From: Volutella citrinella
Taxonomy: Eukaryota > Ascomycota > Sordariomycetes > Hypocreales > Nectriaceae
Assembly (NCBI GenBank): GCA_034401135.1
Contig: JAWZSP010000005.1
Coordinates: 4,278,001-4,342,000 of the forward strand
Direction: 5' to 3'
Length of the DNA: 64,000 nucleotides
Shown: positions 25,253 to 36,697 of the stretch, piece after piece
Layout of the letters: every line of letters starts with the position of its first letter
Numbering within the stretch: position 1 is the stretch's first letter
Position numbers and translations under genes: made by a program
Notes under the pieces: model-generated
The model's database searches: none
The model's input: only the letters and a program-made list of their open reading frames with translations
Told to the model about the DNA's origin: nothing

Positions 25253-26641
25253 ATGTCTCACAATATCTCGCTACCCATCCGCCTCCATCCTCGCTACTCA
25301 ACTAGCGAGCAGTCACGCTCCATGAGCCAAGTTGTCAACAACGAAAATGGCCGCATCTGCAGCCTGAGACGATCCCCAATCCCCAACAAGCCTCGAGCTC
25401 GGCCAAATCTCCGAGACAAGTACGCAAAAAACGAGAAGATTGTTTCTAAAAATGTCCAATTCCAAGGTCCCCTCGGAAAGCACACTCTGCCGTCGCCAAA
25501 CAAATTGGACCACATCGATGTCGCGAAGTGGGCTTCGTCAGTGCCAACTTTTCCGACTGATACAGCATCATTCCCATCTGCTGCTCAAGAACGTGCCAAG
25601 GACGAACAGGCGGCTTAGTCGGGGCCTACTACTCTTGTGCCAAACACCCGCGCTTCCAGTCCACAGCCACCCACAGAGTTGCTTGAAGATCAGATCAACC
25701 TTTGCAACCTTGTTAATAAACACCTTCGAAGGGAACAAACCTCCTCAAGCTCTTCTGATCACGGTCTGAATCGGGTCCGAAGCACCTCTTCCTCATATCC
25801 GCAGCAAGGCATCAATTCTGACCATGTTCAGTCGCCGGCACGCGACGCAAGCACAAACAACTTGAGCTTTTCCAATCTCTCTCAGTTTGGCAGAGCAAAT
25901 GATCGTTTGTCCTATCTGTGCGCTAGTGTGTCATCTGGAACGACTCAAGTTGCTGCCGACGAAGTGGATGTCAACAAAGCCGAAGCGATCGTAGACGCGG
26001 CAGAGGCAATCACAGGTTGGCAGGGCGAGCGAGAGCCCATCCCATCGTACCACCGATTTGAACTGTCCTCGAGCAACGAAATCCTCCCCCAAGACTCGGT
26101 ATCTGCTTCTGGTGAAGAAACTGCAGACTACCCCAGTGGAGATCGAAGTCAACTGCAACTTTCGAATGAGAGCACCGCGTTTTCCAACGCCATCACACGC
26201 GTCCCCCGTACCCAGTACGATGGCGCAGACGATCGACTTTACGCCGAGAGCCCGCACCCTTCAGCCAAGCCCCCGGGTTTCCCCCGTGGATCGAAGCGTA
26301 AGTCGTCAGACTTCTCAATCAGAAGTTTTACGAAATCTCTCGCCAAACGTCCTCGTCTGCAAGGCGTCAAGAGACTTGCCAGCAACGCGTACAGTGGCAG
26401 TGTACGACAGATTGGCAAAATTCGAGCGAAAATCAAGCAGCAGCACGAGGAAGACTTGAAGCAATATGCCGCATGGAAGGCAATGCAAAGGAGAAGGTCA
26501 CCAGGAGATGCAATCAAGGGCAAGCTGCCCAAGGGCTACCACCACTTCTCGATGGAAAAGAGCCGCTGCGGGCACGAGGAGTGGTGGAAGGAAGGCGTGG
26601 ACAAATATCACGCCCCTGATTGGCTCAAGTTTGATACTTAG
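25253..26641 (+). CDS. Hypothetical protein, reading frame split by one in-frame TAG
   Basis: I recognise no family. From the ATG at 25253 one frame runs 462 codons to the stop at 26639-26641, broken only by TAG at 25616-25618 (codon 122). The part after the TAG has no early ATG and ends with a conserved-looking basic/aromatic tail (KLPKGYHHFSMEKSRCGH, then EEWWKEGVDKYHAPDWLKFD). This suggests one gene and not two. The middle is Ser-rich and disordered, with a basic patch (KRKSSDFSIRSFTKSLAKR) that could serve nuclear import. The TAG may be a nonsense mutation, an edited codon, or the acceptor of a 75 bp in-frame intron starting at GTGCCA (25544), although that donor is weak. Treat the first 121 codons as certain only as an ORF. 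Confidence 0.5.
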
Positions 26642-26841
26642 CTATGGCGCCAGAAGGTGGAAGCGGTTGTGGTTTGAATTATTTCCAGAGTGAGTGTATG
26701 GAGCATGATGCCAGGCATCATGGGGTATCAACAGGGTTCGCTTCATGTGTTTCGGTAGTTTTACAGCCTACACGGCCAATACTAGACATTAAGGCTGACA
26801 CAGTATATCCAAAAAGTGCCAAGCAGACAGTTTCATGGCTC

Positions 26842-28708
26842 TCACAGCAGGTATCGGAAAGTTGCACCAGGCTGCTTTCTTCGCATGCCGGGCCCGACTA
26901 GGCCCTCCTCTTCCACCCTGTCTCCGTTTTCTAAGCCTTCATTGGCTAGTCTATCCATCTTGCGGTTTAGATAGTCGAGGTAAATGCGCAAGAAGAGCGC
27001 AAGAAGGGCAACACCGACCATGGCACCAGCACAGGCAGACATGCCTCGCTCATAATAAGGCGCATCGCTGTCTGGGTACAGCCGGGTACCGACAAGCGGC
27101 CCGCACTGACCGACGAACTGCAGCATTGCGAAACCGCCGCCCTGGCGACTCTCGTTGGCCTGGTTGTTGATGTTCCAGGCAATGATGAGCGTGACGACGT
27201 TGAAGAAGCCTATGGCGGCAGGATACACGGCAATGTAGCGCAGGAATGGAGGGAGATTGAGATGCTCTGCAAAGGACAGGATAGAGTACCCAAAGGCAGA
27301 CGCCAGCGCGTGGAAGATGATGGGAACGGTGCGGGAGCGAAGGCGGTCCGACATGTAGGCTGTGAAGAGGACGATGAAGAAGGCGGCGAGGTAAGGCGGA
27401 GCGCTGAGGGCCTGGGAGGTGAGTGTGTCGTGGCCCATCTCGGTGAGGATCTTGGGGAGGAAGACCGGGAGCGACGAGTAAGCCATGTTGGTGAGGAAGA
27501 ACATGGCGGCAGTGGCCCAGGCGACGGGGTCGAGGAACACGGAGAGGACATCGCGGGCCCTGAGGCCAGATGTGGGCTTTGAGGAAGAAGAGGTGGAAGA
27601 AGAGGCCGAGGGCTTCTCGCGGCGCAGGCGGAGCCGGGCTACTTTCTTCTCGCGTTTGGTCAGGTACGAGGCTGTCTGCGGCGAGTCGGGGATGATTGTC
27701 CAGGCGGCGACTCCGGCGAGGACGGAAGGGAAGCCTTCAACGAGGAACAAGAGGCGCCAGGGTGCAATTGGTCCTATTTCGGCAAACTTGACAATCACCC
27801 ATGCCAGGGTTGATGCAAAGCTGGTGGCCAGCGGGGCAGCTATTTGGGACATGTTAGCATCAAGATCAAGATCACTCCCCAACTGGGACAGACGTACCGG
27901 ATATGAAGATGGCGGTACGAAAGGCCAGCTCGTCCCGCCTGTAGAAGAAGCTCAAGTAGAAGGGAATTCCCGTAAAGCCGGCCTCGCCAATGCCGAGCAG
28001 CACCCTCATGGCGACGAGGACGGGGTAGGACGGGGCGATGGCCTGCAGCGAGGCCGTGACACCCCACGACACGACGACGATGGAGATCAACATGTGCGCG
28101 GGGACGATCTTGAAGAGGAGCGACATCCACTCGAAGGCAATGTACGAGATGTAGAAGCCCTGCAAGGCCCATTCGTACCAGTCGACGCGCGGGGGGTCCG
28201 TCTGCAAGTCCTCGTCCATGCCGGCGATGCGGGCGTTGCCGATATCTGTGACGCACATGGCTTGGTTAGCAATCGGGACCAAATTCTGAGGTAAAGGGAG
28301 AAGCCTTTGGGGAGGGGGCTGCTCACTTGACCGGTCGAGGAAGCTCAGGAGGAAGAGCAGCGCGACAAAGAGCACCAGCTTGCGGTCAAACTTGCGGCGG
28401 ACGGTGCGCTCCTCGTCCGGTGTGTAGAGCTGGAAGCTGGCGACGGACTCGGTGCCGACGCTGTGGCGGCGATCCACGAGCGGGTGCGCCTGGCCCTCGT
28501 CGCCGTCGCCCTCGTTGTCGGCGTCCCAGATGGCGCTGCTGCTGGCGCCTCCGTCCCGGCTGCGCATCTCGTAGACGTCGCCGCCGCGGCCGTCGCTCAC
28601 GGCGGAGCGCAGGTCATCGTCGTCGCTGTCGAGGCTGAACTCGGCCGTCGTCTGGGCGAACAGGTTGGTCGAGGAGACGGAGGCCTCGCCGCGGAGGCGG
28701 TGGGCCAT
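26842..28708 (-). CDS. MFS transporter, anion:cation symporter (Dal5-like) type
   Basis: Plasma-membrane transporter, probably for an organic anion or vitamin-like acid; the substrate is not readable. Exons are complement(26842..27839, 27898..28245, 28327..28708), giving 575 aa. The N-terminus is a long acidic Ser/Asp tail, followed by RKFDRKLVLFVALLFLLSF. The diagnostic LDRSNIGNAR motif of this family appears only after splicing of intron 1. Later segments include GIGEAGFTGIPFYLSFFY and WRLLFLVEGFPSVLAG, a cytosolic Ser-rich loop after the sixth helix, and six more helices ending near LALFLRIYLDYLNRKM. Length is normal for the family (450-600 aa). No neighbouring enzyme points to a substrate. 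Confidence 0.88.
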
Positions 28709-29311
28709 TGTCGTCGTGGGGAAGGAGGGCGCGAGCTGACAGTGTTGGCGGAGGGTGCGAGATGAGGGGGGGGAGCTAGACTTCGAAGGTCGAGTATTAG
28801 GGACGGAAGGTCGGGAGGCCGAGAGGCCCGAAACACCGATGAGGTGGACAGCTAAACGATGTCAATGAAGCAATCATAGGAGCGCCGCCATGGGATGGGT
28901 TGGCACGGCGTGCATGGTCGCTCGGATGGCCATGTCATGGAGCAAGTCGAGAATGTCGTCTGCAGATCGGATAAGTTGGGACAGCTTGTCTTGGATACAC
29001 GTGACGCGCCTATCTCGCCGCATCGAGATCCCGTACCCTACCCACTGCATCTTGATCCAACAACGCAAATGAAGCCATTTGAAGAGTCGAGATAGTTTTT
29101 TACACGGCCAAGTTTATTATTGTGCTCTAGCTGGGGCCTGATCGCGATGACGTCTGTCAGCTCGGCTCCTCTTACACTGGTGGTTTCGAGTGGAGCGACC
29201 AGGGCAATGGAGCACGAGACAACGGGTCGTCAACTGGGCAAGGTGGATCAGGGCTACAGAGCAGCATCTCGAGAGAGCAGGGCATGTACAAATCAAGCCG
29301 TCTTTTCAATA
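28709..29311. other. Intergenic, promoter of the MFS gene
   Basis: No gene seen between the MFS start and the end of the FlbE-like gene. Confidence 0.45.
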
Positions 29312-29899
29312 TTAATTCGTCTCTTCAAGCTCATCTGCAGACTCTGCAACTGGAAAGTCTCGCACGTCATCCCCGCAAACAATGACATACCACCGAATGT
29401 CTTCTCCCCTTTGCAGTTGGTCCCTCAGCTTCGGCAACCACCCTTGGCCGTGACCGTGGCGCATCTCATACTCCTGCATCTCCTTCGCTACGTCGACACT
29501 TAGGTCCACTCGTACCGCAAAGTCAGCCACGTAGGCATATGGTCGGGACGGCTCGTGCAGGACCTCGGGGTCGAATTCCTCAAGCAGCCTGACGGGCGAC
29601 CAGCTACTGTGACGCAGCACAGCGTCCTCTCCGGGCGGCACCTGTCCCTGAGGCGTCGTAGAAGCGCTGCCGGAATGAGCTGGCGCGGATTTGTCGGAGG
29701 CGTGTGAAGGACTGGTCTGTGTCTCCTGCGAAGGCGCCGGGATGAAGTCAAAGGTTGAGTGCATTGCGGAGAGCAAGGCGTGCGACGATGACGGGCTAAT
29801 CAACCAGTCTGGCGCTGCATCCCCGACGTCGTTCATGCCGATGAAGATTAGAATCTCTCGCCGGTACCACCGGAAGCCATGGCATAGATACGTCGGCAT
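29312..29899 (-). CDS. FlbE-like developmental regulator
   Basis: A single-exon 195 aa protein. The start MPTYLCHGFRWYRREILIF, the DAAPDWLI motif and the STFDFIP motif resemble the N-terminus of FlbE, an Aspergillus regulator (about 200 aa) needed for normal asexual sporulation, acting with FlbB at the hyphal tip. The centre is Ser/Pro-rich and disordered. A second conserved block begins near WSPVRLLEEFDPEV, contains VADFAVRVDLS, and ends before the acidic C-terminus. I chose the ATG at 29899 because homologues begin at MPxYL; an in-frame ATG at 30040 would add 47 residues. The name rests on remembered similarity and should be read as family-like. Confidence 0.6.
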   Translation of the reverse strand: MPTYLCHGFRWYRREILIFIGMNDVGDAAPDWLISPSSSHALLSAMHSTFDFIPAPSQETQTSPSHASDKSAPAHSGSASTTPQGQVPPGEDAVLRHSSWSPVRLLEEFDPEVLHEPSRPYAYVADFAVRVDLSVDVAKEMQEYEMRHGHGQGWLPKLRDQLQRGEDIRWYVIVCGDDVRDFPVAESADELEETN

Positions 29900-31086
29900 C
29901 TTGGCTATTCTGCGCTGCTGGTGTTTGAGTCTGGCGACTTGTTGCGACCATGTTCTCACCAGTCGGTCGGTGGAGGATTGGGCCCACCATGGACTCTCAG
30001 CCACACGCGAATAGGGTAGTCCGGTCAGCCTGGTCAGCATACAGCAACATCTGCCGCCTTAATTTGTTTCGATAACACCCAATTGGCATAGTCGGGGGGC
30101 ACCTCGAAAAAAAATCGTGTTCGAATATTATAATCACTTATCTTCTAGCAGCTCGGCCATGGAAATGAACGCATTTGTGTAGAGAGTTGACTCGGGCGCC
30201 GTTCACTACATTCGCTGTCCGCTCCCGTCTCCTCCTCGACAGATTAAACATGAGCCAGCAAACCCCCGTCAAAATTTTGCTCGCTGTGTGTCAATTTGAA
30301 ACTAGCCCATTCACTCCTTGTAGACAATGAGCTGCGACAACCCCCGAAGTCCCCATGTGTTCAAACAATACGCCCATGATCCCTCGCCAGACAATAGTTC
30401 AGGAACTGCCAACAGTGATGAGAGCCATGGCACTGCCCGTTAATCAGAGGGTCTGTCTTTGTTCCTGGCCTAAATTTTGGTTGCGCATTTGAACCGACAG
30501 TAATGGAGCGGCCATTGTATCAAGGGCCTCGCTGCGACTGCCAGCCTGATAGCCTTGTTACCTGTTCTGTGCTTGCTTTCCCTTTTGATGGATACGTGAT
30601 GCGAGCTGGCGTCGAAGTTGGGTCTGAATCGGTGTCTTGCCATGGCCTTGATCCTGTTCCTGTTCAAAGGCATTTCACCAACGAACCAAACCTCTGGTAA
30701 GAGAATGGCGAGCTGTCGACTTTTCGCCCGCGCCCGCGAGTTATTGAATCGAGAAAAGATCCGCAACTGGCTGCCAGTGAATGAATGGTGTTAGTTTGAT
30801 GTTCACGCCGCCCAGAGCGCTGCATCAAGCGCCCAACCACGAAGAACCACTCGAGTCATCGACTCTGATGGTTACTTATAGTGCTGGACATCCCCCGTTA
30901 TACTCCTTACCTCAAGTCGTGATCTGCACACAGAAACTTGGTAGGAACTCACTACACCAGATGCGTTCTAAGTCCTGCTAGGCTCATCAGCTCACCATTT
31001 ACTCTAGGCTCTTCGTTGACCTACACGACAATTTGCTCTTATCTTCATCTACTACCCTACTCCGTTGGATTCTCATCAACCAAAAC
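29900..31086. other. Intergenic
   Basis: No gene seen. The stretch around 30,060-30,150 is AT-rich. Confidence 0.4.
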
Positions 31087-31533
31087 ATGGAATCACAGCG
31101 GCCACTTGTCCCTCAACCCGAATCGCCTCCCGAACCACCTGCCTATGCCTTACGACAAGAAAACCAAATGCCACCTGCAGTATCGTGCTGGAGGTTTCGC
31201 GTGCTGCCGATGCGCAAGGACCGCAGACTGAGCGAAAGGATCGTAATTGAGGGCTTGGCGCCCATCGGAAACCTACTGCGACTTTATCCTGATGGTTGCA
31301 AAAAACTGCATGAAGATCTGTGTCTCTCGGTCTCGGGGTCACGGGAGGTGCCAACCAATGATCGTTTGGTCATGTTAAGCATTGACAAGCCGCCTCTGGA
31401 GGCCCCGAAATACGACATTTCCACCCCAGAAATGCTTGTAACTCGCATGAAGGAGCATCTGGACAGAAACCCCTCGCCATACTTTGCAATAGGGCTTTAT
31501 AGTTGCTTTAATGACCGGACAGCGCGTGTCTGA
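31087..31533 (+). CDS. Hypothetical protein, 148 aa
   Basis: A single-exon frame from the ATG at 31087 to the TGA at 31533. No domain recognised. The start is Pro-rich (PLVPQPESPPEPPAY) and the remainder is mixed alpha/beta-like sequence without signal peptide or membrane segment. Support is limited to its length, its ATG and its ordinary amino acid composition; an additional upstream or downstream exon cannot be excluded. Confidence 0.35.
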   Translation: MESQRPLVPQPESPPEPPAYALRQENQMPPAVSCWRFRVLPMRKDRRLSERIVIEGLAPIGNLLRLYPDGCKKLHEDLCLSVSGSREVPTNDRLVMLSIDKPPLEAPKYDISTPEMLVTRMKEHLDRNPSPYFAIGLYSCFNDRTARV

Positions 31534-32228
31534 CGGGACCGGAACGATGGCTCATTCGGGACTTGATGCTGGCAATCACAGTGGTTAGGGCAGTTTATTG
31601 AACTCTCTTACCACCTGGCACGCACTGACGAGCTGGGAGAGACTTCTCTGAGGTTGGTGCGAGGCCGACTGTGGCGTGCTCACGGCTAGTGGCTCGGGGG
31701 AGTAATTACGGCGGGAAGACAAAGGGAGCTGGATAGACCAGTGACTGTAGTATACCCCAAGAATAGACAGTGTTTGTTCTGCATGCTCTTCCTAGACTGT
31801 TGCAATTGAGGGCCTGTCCGAGGCAGCATCAAGGTCGCGACAGTGACTTGGGTAGATGGATGGAAGGGGGTTCGTAATCCTGAAGTATTGTCATAGAGCG
31901 GCTGGTCAAGTAACTTTGTCTATTTCCTATTGAATGACTACCGCCAGGCGGCATGGAAATGTCTGCAGCTACGTTGATGATGAATTACAAAAAGGAGTTG
32001 AAAATTGGGACCGACCCGCCCTGATTGAACAGAGGCACTGACCTCATCCATCATGTTTTGTTGGAGCCCACCCCTGGCCGGCCTGCCATTAGCGCCATAT
32101 GCGCCCCACAGCCGTCGCGCCAACGGGTAGACCCGCCCAGTCCGCCCTAACGCCCACCAACGACTGAGCACGCCAAACATCAAAAAGGAATCACCTCCAA
32201 CAATGCCTTGATGGATACGATGGATCAA
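31534..32228. other. Intergenic before tRNA-Phe
   Basis: No gene seen on either strand. Confidence 0.4.
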
Positions 32229-32317
32229 TGGGGTGAACCGGGATCGAACCGGTGACCTTCAGATAAGTAACCAAAGTGAGCTTCAGTCTGACGCGCTCCC
32301 AACTACGCCACCGCCCC
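32229..32317 (-). tRNA. tRNA-Phe (GAA) with intron
   Basis: Cloverleaf on the minus strand: acceptor GGGGCGG with TCACCCC, D stem GCGT/GCGC, anticodon stem TCAGA/TCTGA, T stem ACCGG/CCGGT with loop TTCGATC. The loop CTGAAGA gives anticodon GAA. A 16-nt intron lies at 32265-32280 after base 37. One acceptor pair (position 5-68) is a C-A mismatch, and pair 7-66 is a G-U wobble. Confidence 0.88.
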
Positions 32318-32834
32318 TGTGATTGGATGGTCGAGGCTGCTCGTTATTGGGAGTCAGAAAGCAAGAGCAGCTTTCAGACGGCCAATTCCTTGTCGATTCC
32401 CGAAGAAATTGGCTTGAAAGATATTGGAAGTAGCATGGAGGATATCGGAGAGTGTGATAGCTGTATCGGGCGTCCTGCTGGGAGCGGCGCTTCGCTTCTT
32501 GTCGCCCTCAGGTGCTCGTCACCCTCAGGTCGTGATGCTGGTGGACAATAAGATGAACGGTGATGATTGTTTGTTCATTCGGATCCGTTAGTGAATGACT
32601 GGGATCAAACTGCATCTTGTTGGAGTTGGGCCAATGGCCAGCTGCGAGACAGCTGGCAGCTTCCACCTGCTCCTGCCGTTGCCCGCCAACCCACGGGAGG
32701 CCGAGTACTGGTACTTGCTGGTATTTCTCTGTTCATTCGTCACTCACAGTCTCCCATCGACCTCCCAACTTCAACTGCGCTGGATCCTGTGACCTTGATC
32801 ATTTTGGTCTGCACACGAAAGCGCTTCAGCCGCT
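32318..32834. other. Intergenic, promoter of the GPCR gene
   Basis: No gene seen. Confidence 0.4.
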
Positions 32835-34431
32835 ATGAAGGGAAACGAGTATCTGTCGGACTACCAAGTCGATGTCCTGATCACCATCGAACGCACCGGT
32901 GCGGGCTGCTCGATGGTGGCCATCGTCGTCACCATCTTGTCCTATTTGTTGGTCAAGAAGCTGCGCACTACGCCGAATCTGTTTCTCATCTTTGCGTCAC
33001 TCGCAAATGCCGGTGCCAGCACCGCCTCCATGATCGGCTACGACGGCCTTCGAATGGGAGAGGAATCGTCTCTGTGCCAAGCGCAGGCCTTCATCTTCGA
33101 ATGGTAAGAGTATTCTGACCCAGTCGCCGCGGGACATGGGGACTAATCTTTCCTTGCAGGTTCATGCAGTCTGACCCCTGGTGGTCTTGTGCCATGGCAG
33201 TCAATGTCTTCCTCGTCTTCTTCCTCAATGCTGACCCCAGCTCTTTTCGAAAGAAGGCGTGGATCTACTGCATCGTCTGCTTCGGCGGTCCACTGATCCC
33301 ATCCATTGCCCTGATTCTGATTCGCGACGAACGCAAGGGTCTAGTCTATGGGGACGCTGCAGTGAGTGGAACGTAACGGCGTCCCGTAGTTCTGCGCTAA
33401 TGATGTCTTGATATAGTTGTGGTGTTGGATCAGCCCCAATTGGAGCCTTGTTCGACTTTACTCGTACTACATTCCCATTTGGTTCTGCATCATGTTGTCG
33501 ATTATCATCTATGCCGCTGTGGGATACCATGTTTTCCATCACCGAAACAAGCTTCGTGGTCTGGCAAGTGATCAATGGGAGCCGACGAACAAGAGCATCA
33601 CTAGCCCCGTGTCGAGCCGAAACCGGTGCTCTTCAGAAGAGGTGAGATGTTCACTCCCCTAGTAAATGCGTGATGCTGAATTTGCTGCAGTGCCTCAGCC
33701 CGCGAGCCGACTTTTACGGGACTGCTGTGACCGAGGTGCAAATCACATCCGACCTGTCCAAGCAGAAGCAAAAGCACCTGCCCACGACACCACCCAAAAT
33801 CCACATGGGAATGAGCCCAAACCGAGCCCGACCTTGGGCCTTTGCGGCAGGACAGGACGGAAATGTCGAACAAGATGCATATGGCGATCATAAAGCGCAG
33901 CGATTTGAGGCGACTTGCTCCTCTGACAGCAAGCCACGCACCAGCGGAACCATTTTCAGACGGCTTCGGTCGGTGAAGTCGAACGCATCTCTGAAATTGA
34001 AGAGGATGGACCCAGTCAAGATGGCCTACCTGCGGACCAGCTTCATCTTTGGCTTCTCCGTCCTCATCACTTGGATTCCAAGCTCCATCAACAGATTGTA
34101 CAGCTTGACGCATGATGACACGATCAGCTACCCCCTCAGTGTTGCGAGCACCTGTGTACTACCGCTCCAGGGTGTCTGGAATGCGACCATTTATTTCACG
34201 ACAAGTTGGGCCACTGTTCGCGAGGAGATCAAGCTGTTCAAAGAGAAACACTTTGGGTGCCGCAAAAGAGAGGGCGACGCAATGCGCCTGGAAAGCAGGG
34301 CCGCAGGTTTCAACATCCAGGGCCCGATCCGGCTCGCACCACTGGACCAGCAGAGCATTGGTCTAAGCAATTGCGATACAGGATGCGACGAGTCGCTTGG
34401 GAACTGGAGACATTCCAAGTCCGTCAAATGA
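32835..34431 (+). CDS. cAMP-receptor-like G-protein-coupled receptor
   Basis: Seven-helix plasma-membrane receptor of the Dictyostelium cAMP-receptor-like group, used by fungi for nutrient or developmental sensing; the ligand is unknown. Exons are 32835..33103, 33160..33361, 33417..33641 and 33691..34431, giving 478 aa. All introns are 49-56 bp. Helices seen: MVAIVVTILSYLLVKKL (TM1), NLFLIFASLANAGAS (TM2), WWSCAMAVNVFLVFFLN (TM3), WIYCIVCFGGPLIPSIAL (TM4) and YYIPIWFCIMLSIIIYAAV (TM5). A long third intracellular loop of about 160 residues follows, then FIFGFSVLITWIPSSINRL (TM6) and LSVASTCVLPLQGVWNA (TM7). The basic third loop (RLRSVKSNASLKLKR) probably contacts the G protein. The C-terminal tail is about 80 residues. 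Confidence 0.88.
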
Positions 34432-34688
34432 GCGCAATTGTTGGTCAAAGGTGGACAAGTGGACACGGCTTGGCGATATCTTGTGTGCTCTGGCACGTAA
34501 TGAGATGTTTGCTATCACGGTCCATCATTAACAAATTTCAAGCGAGAGAACTGTCATTCATTATCTGAGAGGATGTCGTAAACATTCATTTATTTGGTAG
34601 CTGAAATGACATTCGTGAGATTCATAGCCGGCAGCGCTCTGCGCCTCTGATGGTGAACTTTTGAGACTCATGTTGGTTGGTGTGCCTG

Positions 34689-35558
34689 TTACGCACCATA
34701 GAAAGCCTCGCCCTCGGCGGTATCGATGCCTTCTCGCACGACTCTCTGCACAGCAGAGCTCACGTCCTCGTCTCCGTCTAGAAGGTCCAGCCAGACGGTC
34801 TTGACGCCCTCAGCGGCGAGCAGGGCATCGGCGGTGCGAGCAACGGCCTCGCGGCTGACCTTTTCTCCTAGGCCGGTCTTGGTGAGCTTGCCCAGCTCGA
34901 CGTTGCCAGCGGGCTCGTCGCTCAGGGTGCCGGGGCGCAGGTCGATGCCGGCGAGGGTGGTGCTGGCCTTGCCGACCTTGTAGAGGACCTCGTCGGCCTC
35001 GACCTTTGCCTTGTAGTAGTTGGGCAGGGCCTTGACGTTGACGGCCTCAAAGTACTGCTCCCACTTGTCGGCGGGCCACCACGGCGGGGGGTTGCGGCGG
35101 GCGCCGGGGTAGGAGACGAGCAGGAAGCGGGTGATGGATGGGGCGGCGGCGGCGGCGTTGATGAAGTGGATGGCGGCGTCGCGGTCGATCTTGAATGTCT
35201 GGCGGGCGCGGCTTGGTCAGTGGACACCACAACGAACGAGCTCGACGGTGCTTGTCTGGGTAGGACTCACGCGTTCCGGGCCTCCCTTGCCTCCCGCGCC
35301 GGCGCTCCAGGCGACGTAGTCGGGCTTGACCTCGTCGAGAATGGCCTTGGCATTTTCCTGGCTGGTGACGTCCTCGATGCTGCGGACGAGGACGTTGAGT
35401 GTGCCAGGGAGACCAGCGCCGAGCTTCTCAATGGCGGGGACCTGCTCCGGGGCGCGGATGACGCTGGTGACGGTCCACGAGCGCTTGAGGAGGAGGGGCG
35501 TGAGGTGCTGGGCGACCTTGCCGTGGCCGCCGAGGACGAGGACGTGACGGGCAGCCAT
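34689..35558 (-). CDS. NAD(P)-binding atypical short-chain dehydrogenase
   Basis: Predicted cytosolic NAD(P)-binding protein of the NAD(P)H-binding/epimerase-like group; substrate unknown. Exons are complement(34689..35198, 35271..35558), giving 265 aa. The Rossmann start HVLVLGGHGKVAQHL shows the GGxGxxA-type dinucleotide loop. Later markers are DYVAWSAGAGGKGG, RFLLVSYPGARR, YYKAKVEADEVL (the Tyr-x-x-x-Lys-like pair) and AGIDLRPGTLSDEPAG, typical of SDRs that use LRPG-type motifs. The length is that of yeast YMR090W-like proteins. The gene is divergent from the FMO gene across 1.1 kb, which may mean shared regulation. Confidence 0.85.
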
Positions 35559-36697
35559 TGTGGATGCTGTAGGGAGGCGGCTTACAGAATATCTGGATGT
35601 ATGCAGGGATTGGAAGCGTGGTGTGGTGTGCTACTGGACGGCAGACGAGGAAGGTATTGTGAACTTGAAGCTATGGGACCTCGGAGCTTTTAAAGTTGAC
35701 ATGTCGCAAGCTGTCGCGGGGCATGACGACATGGCGGGCACATAAAGCGGGGCGCCGGCGATTGGTATTAGAAAGCAAATGGAGAATTGGGCCGACTCTA
35801 CTCCGTTCCCAGTGATTTTTTTCGTGAATTGACTAGCAATGGCGTGATGCAATGATGAGGCAACTGGAGCGGAGTGATTGCGATTGTTATGTAGGCCACT
35901 GACGACTGACAATCGCTGGGGCTGGGGGGTTTGGCGGGTAGGGCCGAGGTTCAGTGTTCGTAGGCTCGGGCTAATTACCTTAAGCTTGGATTAGGCGTCG
36001 GTAACCTGGAAATTGTGCCAGCGACGCCATGAGGAGGGATGGAGGTGTCATGACATGACGGTGGTAGTGTCTCCTCTCACAGCATCCTCAAGCTGTAAGG
36101 ACCCGCGCAACGCTCAAGTCTTGGTGGCATTGAAAAGAGATGCCTGGTTAAGGAAGGTACACTAGGCCCATGTGAAGCATCTCCGAGAAAGAGACTCAAC
36201 CCAGAACGGAGTCGATCCAACGTTGTTCGTAACCCTCTTTGCGAGGAGAAGCTGAAGAGGTACGTACCTCCCAGCTTATTAATCCTCCAGCACCCCGACA
36301 CTGGCCGCCCAGTACCGACGCTAGGCTGCTTCCGGTGGCATCGGTAGGTCCAACAACACCCCACCAAACCGAGCACGACGAGCTGCGAAGCTATTCCCAG
36401 CTCATGACAGTGTCTGGCTGATCTTAATTGCTGACTGCTGACTGGTTGAACATTGGATTGTATCCATCACCGAGATACCTGTAAGCAAGGGCTGTGACAC
36501 AGGCGATAGATTGGCGGCCTGCGCTTGCAAGCCGTGGTCTGGCGGGGCAAATCTCTCAACTGCCGCTGTTGAGCTCAACGTCCAAGCTTTGCTTCCTTGT
36601 ATGTCATCCCGGGCACGCCAGGGCGTGGAAACTGGTCCTAACATTAAATCTTGAACATAGCATGAGTCTGAGGAGCCTGAGACTTTGGAGAAACGTC
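35559..36697. other. Divergent intergenic region (SDR / FMO)
   Basis: No gene seen. An ATG at 36662 is in frame with the FMO start and would add 12 residues. Confidence 0.4.
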
